Assembly: GCA_002150815.3 (NCBI GenBank)
Contig: NDFF03000043.1
Span: forward strand, 372,001 to 436,000
DNA from: Grammothele lineata
Lineage: Eukaryota > Basidiomycota > Agaricomycetes > Polyporales > Polyporaceae
Reading direction: 5' to 3'
DNA: 64,000 bases
Both the position numbers and the translations under genes were made by a program. Positions 12,171 to 23,044 of the stretch are shown one piece after another. Position 1 is the stretch's first letter; each line of letters opens with the position of its first letter. The notes below the pieces were generated by a model that saw only the letters and a program-made list of their open reading frames with translations, had not been told where the DNA came from and did no database searches.

Positions 12171-13785
12171 CATCTCTTCTAATACGCTGCGATGAACATA
12201 GCAATGACATTTTCCATCTCGTCGCGTCCGAACTCCTCGTATGGCCTGGCGCGCTTCGGAGTTTGGCCACGACATCGAAGTGGTATCGGACAGCATCTAT
12301 GCCCCTTCTATTTGCACGTTGTGCCATCGACATCGGCGGATCTATGGGAGTACCACCTCTGGCCATTCGCCCATTCGTTCGGTATGTTCGGCTTTTAACG
12401 CGATCTTCTCAACGTGTATCTCATTTGTTCAATACATAAGGCATATAACATATCTACCCTCTCAGTGGGACCCAACGACAATCAATGTCGACACCTTTGG
12501 CATTGAACTTCCATACCTCCCCGTCCTCCGCTCCATCACTCTGGATATGTCCGGATCCGGGATTCCGTGGAGCGTTCTCAAGCGTTTCTTGGGCCTCAGC
12601 ACTCTAACTTCATTGTCAATCAATCATTCGAGAATCAGCCCATACCCCGAGCACGAGATTGCTGCCTGCCCAGTCTCACTAGAGCGGTTCTCATACACCC
12701 CATTTATCTGGCGCTTCCCGAGTGACGACGGTACTCGTTCGCCATTGCTTGGAAGCGATAGAAGTTACTTGCGCTTTGAGGAGGAGTCCAATATTCACCG
12801 TCAATGGCTTACGTCTTTTGTCTTTCACATCCGCCCTAATGTTAAGGCCCTCATGCTCCCTTTTCAAACGTCGCCGATCACGCAAATGGCTCGCTTACCA
12901 TGGCCTCAGCTGGAGGAGCTCGCATTTCATGGACGTTCTCAAGACAGTAGAGACATTGCTCAGCTGCATGAGATCTTCCGTCGTGCAACCAAGCTCTCAA
13001 AGCTGTCTCTCATGTTTGCCCCTCCGAGTGGCGGTAGTCGACTGCAGATATTCGGGGCGCAAAATAGCTCTAATTTCTCCCTTCATCTCCGCTCACTTTC
13101 CGTCGCCTATCCTGACCCAAATGACTCGCTATTCGACGGTGTTGGCCCGGACCTCATCAACCTCTCGATAGTCGATTTTCCGCGGGTTTACCGCTATCGT
13201 TCTTCTACAGTTGTAGCAGGATATTGGGCAGCTCCGGTTTTGTCGTCCACCGACTGTCTCGTCATCATGAAGCGTATGTCCTTAATGCGCCTCACCAGCC
13301 TGGCCCTTGTCTATGTTTGGGATGAAACAGAAGAGGAGCTTCTGGCATACATTGTAAACTCACTCCCTCGGCTTTCCCAGCTGGAGCTTCATCGGTATAG
13401 GAAAGACAGGCGCGATATCGTGCCTCACGTGAGTAGCGACAGCTACCGACTGTTGTTCGCGACAGCTAATAGCTTTGTTCCGCCACTACAGAAATGGATC
13501 GTGTCTCAGCTCGCCTCTGGGCGTGCGCCTCTTCGCAGAGTTGACCTCAATCTCGACTTCCACGACTCGCCGGGGCCAGGTTGCAGGTACAACGAACCGC
13601 GCCTCGACGATTTCAGGCCCGTGCATCGCGAACGCGGACTCTCCCTCGCCGCTATCCTGCGCACTGAGCTGCCGCTTATCGAACACTTCTCACTCCTCCG
13701 CCATGAAGAGGAGGAAAGCTCGTGGATACCATTCATTCCGGATCTGGCAACGATGCCAAGTGCTGGGTTAAGATCGTACACGTAG
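12171..13785 (+). CDS. F-box/LRR-like protein (5' end unresolved)
   Basis: Member of the large Agaricomycete F-box family with an irregular leucine-rich-repeat body, probably an SCF substrate adaptor. Exon 12171-12381 encodes an F-box-like segment (NDIFHLVASELL, GALRSLATTSKWYR, ending IRPFVR). A 59-nt intron leads in phase to 12441-13785, beginning HITYLPSQWDP. The body shows repeated Leu-rich units such as LPYLPVLRSITLDMSG, LTSLSINHS, PQLEELAFHGRS, TKLSKLSLMF and LTSLALVYVWD, and ends at a TAG at 13783-13785. No ATG precedes the F-box in frame. A good acceptor (TTTCTCCCAG) immediately upstream of 12171 suggests a missing first exon. Alternatively the gene could be decaying at its 5' end, although the 3' frame is fully open over 448 codons. 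Confidence 0.65.
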
Positions 13786-14153
13786 GTCTCCGTTTGGAGC
13801 ATTCATCGATTGCGGACCTCGCTGAATTGGTTGGGTTGATGTAGAGATTCGGTCTCACTTCCTCGGCCAAAGCGCACCCCCGAATTTCGATGGAATTCCA
13901 CGTGGCCTGAGGTCTGAAGTACTGTAGTCCTGAATATAATGAGAAATTCACGTATGCATTCGATTCACGCGCAAACATTTGTACTAGTAGTTTTCGACTC
14001 GCATGCACTGTGGCACCGACCCACTGTTTTACGTACCTGCTAGAGAGAATGTACAAAATTCAAAGAAAGTGCAGATACGGCGGTCGGCGGGACAAGCGGA
14101 AATCCACGAACTACTTCCACATCCTGCAGACCGATGAACAAATGATCGGTGGT
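13786..14153. other. Convergent 3' intergenic region
   Basis: 368 bp between two convergent genes. No coding signal; presumably both 3' UTRs and terminators. Confidence 0.4.
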
Positions 14154-15788
14154 TCAGAGTGTAAGGTCAATTGGCGCGTTCGACGTCTTCAAGTCGAGGC
14201 TGCCTCTGTCCTCCCCACCCTTCTCCCAGGCGACCGTCCCGCTGACGTGTCCCCTCTGGATCCTGTTCTGGTAGCTGATGCGCTTCCGGCCCTTTCCAGC
14301 CGGGTCGTCCACGTCCCCGCGCATTTGCACTGACGGGCGGAAGTACGAGGAGGTGGTGAGGCTGTACGAGCCCTCGAACGCCTCGTGTACGAACGCCTTC
14401 ACGAGCCCGTTGGACGAGTGGCCGGTCGCGGTGAGGTGCGCGTCAGTGGGGAGTTTGACGACGTTCAGGTTGAGCGGGGCGTTGGAGGTGTGCGCATCGA
14501 TGTGGAACGCGCCACCGGTGGAGCGGGAAGCGTTTGAAAAGAGCGAGAAGGCGCTGTCGATGTTACTGGTGCGGTGTCGGGTGTCAGGAATGCACGCGAG
14601 GAACGTAGGGAAGTAATTCAGAAACGCACCCGTTCGAAGTCTGAAGGATGATTTCGGCCGGCTTGGACTCGTCGCCGTTCGTGACGTCCGCATGCACCTT
14701 GATGGGTGCGTTGGACGAGACGAGTTTGAGCGAGGTCAGAGCGCTGATCTGACCTTGAATGGGGCCATTGCTTGTCTTGAAATCAATGACATTTCCGTCC
14801 AAAGACTAGCAAGCGTCGGTGAGTTGGAATGCTCGATGGTCGATGACGGCACACTCACTTCCGCCGAGATCGGGACGTTACTTGTCTTCAACGCCACTTT
14901 GTCGAAATACACTGACGGAGCGAGATTGTACAGGTGGTGGACAAATGTGCTCATCGACGTCGCGAATGTGTTCATCTTGAGCTGGGTGTTACCCGAAACG
15001 ACCGGGAGGTGCACATAGACCTCGAATTGGAGGTAGTCCTCGCGATGGCGTGGGTAGTGCCATTCAGGAGTCTATGCGCGGCCATCAATGTCAGTATTTT
15101 GTCTATGGAAGGGGATCTACAGAGATGCTTACGAAAATTCCGACTCCCCACTCGCCGTCGCCCGGGTGGCGACTGCATACAGTGGACTCGTCGAAGCGAT
15201 CCTGGCGGAAGTAGTGCACCATAATGTTAACAAGGACCTTGTCCGCATCGACGCTCGCATCCGGTACGACTTGGAACGCGCCCGCAGCGAGCGAGCCCTC
15301 CGAGAGGAAGAAGAGTTCCGCAGCATCGACAGGTAGTTCGAAGGATGTGCGCAGGTGGTACGGGTACTGCGAGCGATGGTCCGGTGTGAACGCCTCCCAC
15401 TGCGCCTCCTCAACGCAGGCCGAGGGGCGAGCGGGAGCGATCAGCCCACCGCGGGAATCGAACCCCTGTTGCAGATCAGTGAGTTGAGAGCAAGGGTCGG
15501 AGAGTGCAATAGTGAACTCACATGGCTATGACGGAACTTGTGGAAGAAACGGGAGAACGACTTGTGGAGAAGAAGGTGCAGCGCGAAGACTGCGACGAAG
15601 GCACAGGCAAAGAGGTGCCAGAAACGGCGCCTGCGGGCGTTTCTGGGGCGGTCCGGGACGATCACCTCCGACGGAGGTTGGTAGAGAGAGACATGGTCAG
15701 TGGCGTAGTAGGCGGGAGGAACTGGCGGAGCAGGCCCCATGAGGGGAGCTTTCTCCGAAGCCACTTGAGAAACTACTGGAGGGTTCAT
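14154..15788 (-). CDS. Single-pass membrane protein with TSNAPI-type beta repeats (DUF7330/adhesin-like)
   Basis: Predicted type II membrane protein of unknown role in a lineage-typical family. Exons 15788-15522, 15465-15133, 15071-14859, 14805-14630 and 14565-14154 give 466 residues; introns are 53-64 nt and all phases agree. Residues 1-50 are a Pro-rich cytosolic tail; a basic stop (RNARRRRFW) precedes one hydrophobic helix (LFACAFVAVFALHLLL). The outer part carries at least five copies of a short beta-strand motif: LKTSNVPI, FKTSNGPI, LVSSNAPI, HTSNAPLNL and LKTSNAPIDL. This pattern fits a beta-helix-like putative adhesin fold (DUF4097/DUF7330 type). The start is the first ATG before the helix. 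Membrane anchoring and repeats are seen directly; adhesion is only an inference from fold type. Confidence 0.8.
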
Positions 15789-18033
15789 GATAGGAATATC
15801 GAGGGTTAGTGGCTGAGAAGAAATCGTTGGACGGCGAGGGAAGAAGGGTGGTGTATAAGGGGCTTAAGTATGAATGTGGATCGGCTAGCGCTTACGCGCT
15901 GTCATCCAGCTCCCGGGGAAATGAATGCACAGCTGGTGCACCTGCTGCGAATGACACTGACAGATACGCGTTGGAGGTGCACGCTAATGCGCAGACGATG
16001 AAGACGTATGCACACGCGCTATAGCATGGCAGGCGCAGCATGTATGGGCAGGAAGAGTGCCTTCGAGGTACATACTCCGCGCGGAACGGGCTGCGCTCAG
16101 CGACACCGCAGCTCCTCCCGGTCCGCCAGCGCCGGCTGACTCGAAGGCTGCGATCACAATGGCGGGCTTGTAGAACGCAAGATGATGATGTTAATACGCA
16201 ATTCCAAGCTCATAACAGATGCTCTTACAGTCGCGAGCAGTTGGTGCCTGAACCACATGGAATTCCGGAGCATCGACCGGCCATGTGTTCGAGGGTCATC
16301 GGGGGATTTAATCACAATGGGCCTCGTCCGAAGTTACAGATTCAGCTAGATCAAAATCGCCAATGTCTGTCGATGATGCAAAGCCTATTGCTGCCCGCGA
16401 CTCCGAGTTCTAGTCAAACTGAAAGCGCGACAACGCGGATGAGAATGTCAAAGTAAGTATCGTGGACAGCATTGAAGGAGAGCATGGAGCATACGTCAAG
16501 TATTCAAGGTATTGTGTGCGCTTCACAAAATCGGATTCATCATGAGATCCTGCGACACTCGCTTGCGGTAGTGACTCGCAGTCTGGCGCAGTCGTTCCGT
16601 CTACATGAGCGCATTGTCCGTAAGCAGGAACGCCCCCCCGCAGTATGCTCCACGAGCCACCAGGCTGCTGCGACGCATCCCTCTAACCATGTCGGATGTC
16701 TGCATCGAAACATTGGAGTACCAACAGGTGACCAGGGAATGCGGCGAGGAACTGTAGACGGGGAACACCTCTTGTCGGTGGTACGTGACATTAGTCTACC
16801 TACAGGAAACCACGTTAAGATAGTCGCGGGATCAGTCCTGGAACCATGGTGGGGCTAGCCGTGAACGGGGAGAGGAACGTACCCAGCGGGGTATACGTAC
16901 ATACAGACGACATACGACATGCGCGTGTACGATGGGGGCCACCTTGCTGTCCGCAAAGAGAACGTGGGCATATGCAGTAGGGTACGCTGTAAACGTAACG
17001 CACCTTAATCTCCAACAGCCGGCGCACGACGTGTAAGTCAGTAGATAGTAGGATGCATAGGTGCCGTGAAATCTTCTACGCTTGAACTTCATGCGTTGGG
17101 GGGTTTTCTGCACTACTCAGCTGCTGACCGCCGGTACGCCGGGCGGGGGTCCGCGTACGATAACCCTGACACAGCCATCTGTGCCATGACCAAATGCACC
17201 AACTTGAATATCTCTTCGTCTACAACAAGGACGAAGAGGCTGCATACTCCGCAGTCTCCGCTCAGCCTACTCGCTCGGGAGTCGGGACCATTAGTGGAGG
17301 CTTGAAATACTCGTAGGCGACCGAGAATTTGAACAGCAGCATCACACAAAGAGAGGAGGAGGAGGGGGGGGGGGGTTACAGTGTGTTCGATGCACGCGAA
17401 AATATCATGGCAGATCACTGGGTTGAGGACGCGACAAAGGACGAGTGGCCGGCTTCCAGCTCTATCACGTGAGCGCGTCCCGATGCGATGTCGACGCGAG
17501 CGGTGACGTCGGACGAGGTTCGGGAGTCGGGATGCGTCCTGAACGTCTACATACCATGTCCTTCCCCCCAATAGACTACACCTTGCAACTTACAATCGAC
17601 AAACCCATCGCATAACAATCCCAGAAGCCTATGTACGGGCGCGGTTCGACTATCCGTTGGTCGGGGGCACTGGCGACCTCAGGTCCAAGCACTAGGGTCT
17701 GAGGTAGGTTGATACGCAAGTCCTCCCTGATAGCAGGGTCCGATCGAGAGCTGGAGAATACAGGTGAATTTTATTGGCTTGGAAGATATGTGGTGGTGGT
17801 CAAAATGGCTGGAGAGGGAGATACGCATACAACACGCCGCTGAGCCGGCCCAGCATATTGTTCAAGACCCTCCAAAAGCTGCCGTGTCCAACAGGGCCCG
17901 CGACATACGTCAGTCGCTGACTCAGACCATGTTCTGAATGTTCCCAAATATTCTGGCTGCAAGCTGTTGTGGACATAGCGTTCCTTCACCCCCGACCTCC
18001 CACCTCGACATTCGTCCAGGACACCGCACCGCC
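15789..18033. other. Gene-poor interval (2.2 kb)
   Basis: Longest gene-free stretch in the left half. It contains a poly-G run of about 12 bases near 17366-17378 beside GGA triplets, and scattered short frames. Some minus-strand frames near 16.8-17.6 kb have hydrophobic stretches that could be eroded membrane-protein exons, but I could not assemble them in phase. The right end should hold the promoter of the NmrA-like gene. Confidence 0.4.
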
Positions 18034-19087
18034 ATGCCCAAGTTCGTCGTGACAGGCACAACCGGCGGGCTCGGCTCTCAAGTATTAAAGTACCTCTCGC
18101 AGCTTGTTCCAGGTACGCAAGTCCCTCAGACTCCCTCCAAAGCTGCGGCCGACACACATTTCTCGACCCGGTGTACCCACTAGCCTCCGATATTATCGTC
18201 TCGCTATACAACCCCGCCGGGGCGTCCCCCTCCGTCCTCTCTTCCGGAGCAGAAATCCGACGGGGAGACTACACCGACCCCGCCTCGCTCGACGCCGCGT
18301 TTGCGGGCGCACACGCGCTCCTGCTCGTCTCGTACCCCTCCATCGCCCACGACGTCCGCGTCGCCGCACATCGCGCCGCGATCGACGCCGCGGTACGCAC
18401 GGGCACGATCACACATGTGTACTATACGTCGCTGGCGTTCGCGGGGGACAGTGGTGCGGCGGTGATGCAAGCCCACAAGGATACGGAGGCGTATTTGAAG
18501 GCAAGCGGGTTGGGGTATACGATCATCAGGGAGGGGATATACTGTGAGAGCTACCCGCTGTACTTCGGGTTTTGGAATCCGGCGGAAGAGGGAGAGGAGG
18601 TACTTGTCCCGCATAGCGACGGAGGCATCGCGTGGGCGTGTAGGGAGGACCTGGGGGAGGGGACGGCGAGGATCATGGTTGACGTGAGTATGTCTGCCAA
18701 CGATGTCACCTATCGTGCTCACTGCGGGTTCATTCTGTGCTCCAGGGCGGATACGAGAACGAGACATTACTGCTCTCTGGATCGCGCTCGATTACGTTGT
18801 CCGAAATCGCGGATATGGTCTCTGCGCGGCTAAAGCGCAACGTGAAGCTCGTCGTCGGCTCGGAAGACGAGTACGTGCAGCGCAACCTCGGAAAGCACGG
18901 AGTCCGCGGGGAAGAGGAGTTCCTGCGCAAGTGGGCGACGACGTACAAGGCGCTCGAGAGGGGTGAGCTCACGGTCGTGGATCCTCTTCTGCAGAAGATT
19001 TTAGGGCGGGAGTTGAAGCCGTTCGAGGCGACTTTGGAGGAGACGCTGGCTGCGCATGAGTCTGTCATGGAGCAATATGCCAAGTAG
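18034..19087 (+). CDS. NmrA-like NAD(P)-binding protein, possibly a quinone reductase
   Basis: Rossmann-fold protein of the atypical short-chain dehydrogenase (NmrA / quinone oxidoreductase type 2) group. Exons 18034-18112, 18184-18683 and 18746-19087 give 306 residues in agreeing phases; introns are 71 and 62 nt. The N-terminus carries the dinucleotide-binding signature FVVTGTTGGLG (Gly-x-x-Gly-x-x-Gly type). Further family landmarks are the acidic segment IRRGDYTDPASLDAAF, the ALLLVSYPS strand, HVYYTSLAF, and YTIIREGIYCESYP in the region where these proteins contact substrate. Length is normal for the family. It could reduce quinones or act as a redox-sensing regulator; sequence alone cannot decide. 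Its 3' end is 89 bp from the convergent ABC gene. Confidence 0.85.
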
Positions 19088-19176
19088 CACATTGGGGTGT
19101 ATGTACTATGTAGCCATGCGTAATCTGTGGAGAAGTTAGCTTGTGCTGTGTAGTAAGATTAAATGCGGCGACGCAC

Positions 19177-21138
19177 CTAAACTGGGATCTGTTCCCCGTT
19201 CCCTCCGTCCAACCTGTACCTCTCGAGTCCATGTTCCGGACCCCACGGCACCTCCTGCTCCCAATGGCTGATCACGATGCACGCCTGCTCTGCCGTTAAA
19301 CCTCCTCCCCCGTCACGCAAATACGCATGTGCCGCCTGCACCATCGCGCGGTCCATGCCCGCCCACGCCTCGTCAAGCAACACGAGCGACGGCTGCCCGA
19401 CGAGCGCGCGCATCAGCAGCACCATCGACTGCTCGCCCGGGGTGAGATCCACGAACGGAACCTTCCAGAATGCCTCGTTGATCCCTGGCCCTGCAGTAGC
19501 AGTCTCAGGGTGCCACCGACTCGGGCCCAACGCGCGCATCACCTCGTCCATCCTCCTGAGCCGCCTCCGTTCCTCCCTCCCCCCAGCCTCCAGCTCCAGC
19601 CCGTCCTCGCCCAGCCCGACGCGCCGCCGTCCCTTAGGCACGAACCCTCCGTCAAACCCCGTCCCCACCGCGTGCCACACGGTCAGCCCGTGTCTCCTCG
19701 GGAACGCGTTGAAGAGCTCCGGGGAGACGCGCCCGATGCGTCTGTGCAGCAGGGGCGTCGCCCACTCCGCGCGTGTGCGGCCGAAGAGGTTGAGGCGCTC
19801 GGACTGGGCGTAGGATTGCGGGTGCTCGCCCGTGAGGAGGGCGAGGAGGGTCGTCTTTCCTGCGCCGTTCTCCCCGACGAGGTGCCAGCGGGTGTTGGCG
19901 CGGATGGTCCAGGAGATGGAGGAGAGGACGCGCCGAGGGCCGTACGCGACCGTTACGCCGTCCAGAGAGACGAGAGGGGAGCCCTGGGCACGTGCGGTGG
20001 GATTCGTGGGGGACGAAGGCGAGGTGGAAGGTATGGCGGGGGTCGATACGGAGGGAAAGATGTCTTGCTTTTTGCCCGTCTGAACGCGTCCGTCGTCTTC
20101 GATGACCGCGACGTGTGTGGTGAAGTCGGGTATGGGGTCTTGTGCGCGCAATGCGACAAGGACGTGCGGCGACTTGGGGTTCTTCCTAAGTTCGTCAAGC
20201 AATGCCACGAGAATGTCGCGACTTTTGACGTCTAGACCCGCTGTAATACAGCAAAAGTCAGTAAACCGTAGTAATATGCAATAGGGGGTATTCGAGAAAG
20301 TACGTTGGCGTGCAACCCAAGCGCTTCACGGACCAGCAAGATAACACGCTCAACCAAGGGCGCACATCGTGCACGAAAATCGTCGAATATTCCATTGATG
20401 CAAGGTATGTGTACAAAGAATGTATCGAAAACTCTGCAACTCACTTAGAGGCTCGTCTAACAAGAGCAGCCTAGGATCCTCCAAGAAGGCTTTTGCGATC
20501 CTAGCCCGCCTCGTTTGCCCGTTGCTGAGGGCAACCATAGGAAGGTCAAGCAGGTCTACCAAACGCAGGCGATGCGTTAGGAATTCGAAGCGTGCCTTCT
20601 TCTGTTTCTCCACCTCGTCCTCAGCTTCGAGCTCGGCCTCCTGTGCCTGCTTCAGCAGCGAAGGAATGGCAAGTCGGTGAAGGGGCTTCGCCATCTCCGG
20701 GAAGAAAGTCTCGCGGAGAGTCCGTTTATCCTCTTCGCGCATCGCCCCGTACCGCGCCGTAAAGTCGTAGAACCCTTCGCCGGAACCTTGGCCGCGGTGT
20801 GCGAAACGGACCATCTGGACGTACTTGTGAGGATCCGCGTCTTGGAGGAAGGGAAAGAGGCCTCCAGGTGGCGGGGCGGGAGGAGTAATGCGGTGAGTAC
20901 CCATAAGTGCGCCGAAGAGCGCAGCCTTGTGGGAGCCCGCGTCCTTGCTGACGACTGCCCACGACTCGTGGAGGTAGGCGGTGAGGGAGACATCGCGGAG
21001 AATGGGCTCTTGGTGGCCTAGTTCGTAGATAGACGAGCCGGAAATGTTGATGACCGGAAGAGTGGCGGCATTGCTGTTATGCCTGCGTAAGAGGAGCGGC
21101 CAGCGAGGAAGACGTCTGAGGGCTGTGGGATGCCGCAT
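19177..21138 (-). CDS. Two-domain soluble ABC ATPase with mitochondrial-type leader
   Basis: Tandem ABC nucleotide-binding domains without membrane helices, in the layout of bacterial ModF/PhrA-like proteins. Exons 21138-20445 and 20240-19177 give 585 residues. The 204-nt intron splits a canonical Walker B/D-loop: LLLLDEPL in exon 1 joins TGLD in exon 2. The first 25 residues (MRHPTALRRLPRWPLLLRRH...) are Arg-rich, lack acidic residues and look like a mitochondrial presequence. The domains are unequal. The first has no recognisable Walker A P-loop (SKDAGSHKAALF where GxxGxGKS/T is expected) but keeps a modified signature (LSNGQTRR) and Walker B. The second has an intact Walker A (GENGAGKTT), signature LTPGEQ, Walker B LVLLDEAWAGMD and an H-loop ISHWEQE. 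A single functional ATP site is the likely consequence. Substrate or partner is unknown. Confidence 0.85.
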
Positions 21139-21527
21139 TCCGATACGAAGTATGATGAATGAGAAAGCAGCAGGGCTAGTTGGGTGTCAGTCCATAGGGA
21201 AACGTCTTGTGTGCTGAAGAGAGAGCCCAAGCCAAATGAACGCGAGAACGGCGCTGGGTATGGTGAACGGCTACGCGAAGCCGTCGAGTCAGGCTGAGTT
21301 GTCCGAAGCTCGAGGCGAAGAGTCTTCAACACCATGAACGCCGGCGGGCCGCTTGACGGGCCGATAGAAGCGCTTGCGGACCGGAGTTCCAACTGTGCGT
21401 GTTGCAAGCATCTTGTCACTCACTGGGTTTCTGGCCCAGGTATCCAGAGAGTCTCCAATGATAGCTACGCGGGATCGCGAACGTATCCGAATCGTAGCAG
21501 AGGTAGCTAGGGTATCTGAGCGTTGAT

Positions 21528-21560
21528 ACTTGGAATCTGCGCAGAGCAGCGATTCCAAGT
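21528..21560. repeat. Perfect inverted repeat (10-bp arms)
   Basis: ACTTGGAATC at 21528-21537 is matched by its exact reverse complement at 21551-21560 across a 13-nt loop. It lies in a gene-free interval about 400 bp upstream of the ABC gene. Confidence 0.7.
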
Positions 21561-22748
21561 CTTTTAGCTCTGGATACGTGAGCATACGCGGAATCGCCCG
21601 CGTCGAAAGGGGCGGCTACGTCGCGTCGTGAGAATTTCGACACGCGAAGAGATTGCGCGTCTCGAGATTGCAGAGATTTCAGCTACTCCGCGTATCCCCG
21701 CGAGCTACATCCTCGACGCGAGCTCTCTTCGCGTCTCTGCTTGTGCTACTCCATGTCGCTACTCACCGCTACTACTTGCTATTCTCGCCCTGCGCTGCTA
21801 TATGTACCACCTGTTGGCTTCGCTACCATGAAACGCAACACAAGTCACGTCAACCCCCCGTTCGAATATCCTCAGCCAGCGTACTAGCATTGCCCCGCCT
21901 ACAGCCAGCAATCTGGTGGCTGAACACCTCAAGGCTCCTCGAAAGCCTTCCTCTCGGGCGGATGTCTTCGTTTCCAAGATTCTAACTAGGAGGCTGATGT
22001 CGAAGGGAGGAGGCTCGTTGGAACCATTGGTCGAGCTCAGTATTTGGGTAGAGGACATTCCGGTATGTCAGTGTTTGCTTTTTCACCACAGGGTGCGGTC
22101 GATGGGATCTTCCGTGATGACATTCAATGCGTGTTAACATTGCGTATGATACCGCCCATCCCGACATTACCGCTTGACGTCCGACTGGACAAGTTCGCCG
22201 GGGAGGACAAGTCTGGTGTCCGTCTTTCCTGAGAACCCCAAGCACATCTCTTGTGCTATGGAATGGGTCTGGGACTCGCAGATGAGCTCTACTGGCGTCA
22301 TGAAGCTTCCTCGTACAACTCAGCCCGTTCATGTTTGCCTAGGCTCGCTATTGTGAAGTACATGGGCTCGTTCCTCGTGAGTTTATTGGCTCCCTCCCAT
22401 CGATTGCGCACACTCACAAGTGTACAGAAGATATACTGTGCGGCTATGAGAGGACCGCCCATGGGCCATGGGCCGATACAAACCCCAACCTCGACCTACA
22501 TTGGCGAAGGCGGAGAGCCTAGCCTGGGTGTGGTGGACATACGTGATGCGGAACGTCCCTGTAGAGATAAATAGATCTATAGTTTGAACATCCCATTAAT
22601 ATTTACGCCTTGAACGCTCTGTCGATGCACAGGTCCCAGAAGTATGCCTGAGAAACAACAAATATCGCAACCATCTCCAACAGAAAAGAGTTGACGTATG
22701 CGAAGTATCGTTGCTACGAGAGGTCAGATCGCCAGTGTCTCATTTCCT

Positions 22749-22797
22749 GCTACTTCGCATCTCTTACCTCGGCGATGTTTCGGAGACACGAAGTAGC
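22749..22797. repeat. Inverted repeat (15-bp arms, two mismatches)
   Basis: GCTACTTCGCATCTC at 22749-22763 pairs with GAGACACGAAGTAGC at 22783-22797, with 13 of 15 positions matching and a 19-nt loop. It lies about 250 bp upstream of the C2H2-like gene. Confidence 0.65.
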
Positions 22798-23044
22798 GAG
22801 CTCAGGATACTGATAAGATACGTGTCGCATTTGATCATAGCTAAATTACGATACACCAGATAGCAACCTGCAGATACGCCCGCCTATTCTACATATCTGA
22901 AGCGTATCCTAGCTTCGCGCCGCCACCAAATCTGCAGTGACTGTCAGGTTCGTCCCCTCGACCGCGTTTGCGCATTCGTTCGTTCTCGTTCATCCGTCTT
23001 CTGCGCATCCACTCTCCTCGACGCCCGAAACCACAGGATATGTC

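Larger units (their letters stand above)
21139..23044. other. Gene-free, hairpin-bearing interval (1.9 kb)
   Basis: No supportable coding exon between two divergent genes. Two strong inverted repeats occur here and are listed separately. Short repeats of TAGCTAC and CGCGTATCC type recur around 21.45-21.75 kb. The interval must also contain both promoters. Confidence 0.45.

Noticed and set aside
15455..15475. tRNA T-arm-like sequence (GGGGTTCGATTCCC) on the minus strand
   Set aside because: No D-arm, anticodon arm or acceptor stem can be formed, and the bases belong to exon 2 of the TSNAPI-repeat gene.
17366..17378. Poly-G run as a regulatory or replication feature
   Set aside because: Short homopolymer with no matching structure around it; likely slippage or sequencing artefact.
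16832..17571. Possible eroded multi-pass membrane protein on the minus strand
   Set aside because: Hydrophobic pieces exist but no set of splice sites joins them and no family motif could be confirmed.
18204..18767. 187-codon minus-strand frame opposite the NmrA-like gene
   Set aside because: Antisense shadow of a GC-rich exon with clear Rossmann-fold coding on plus.
19327..20235. 302-codon plus-strand frame opposite the ABC gene
   Set aside because: Mirror of the second ABC domain exon; contains no motif of its own.
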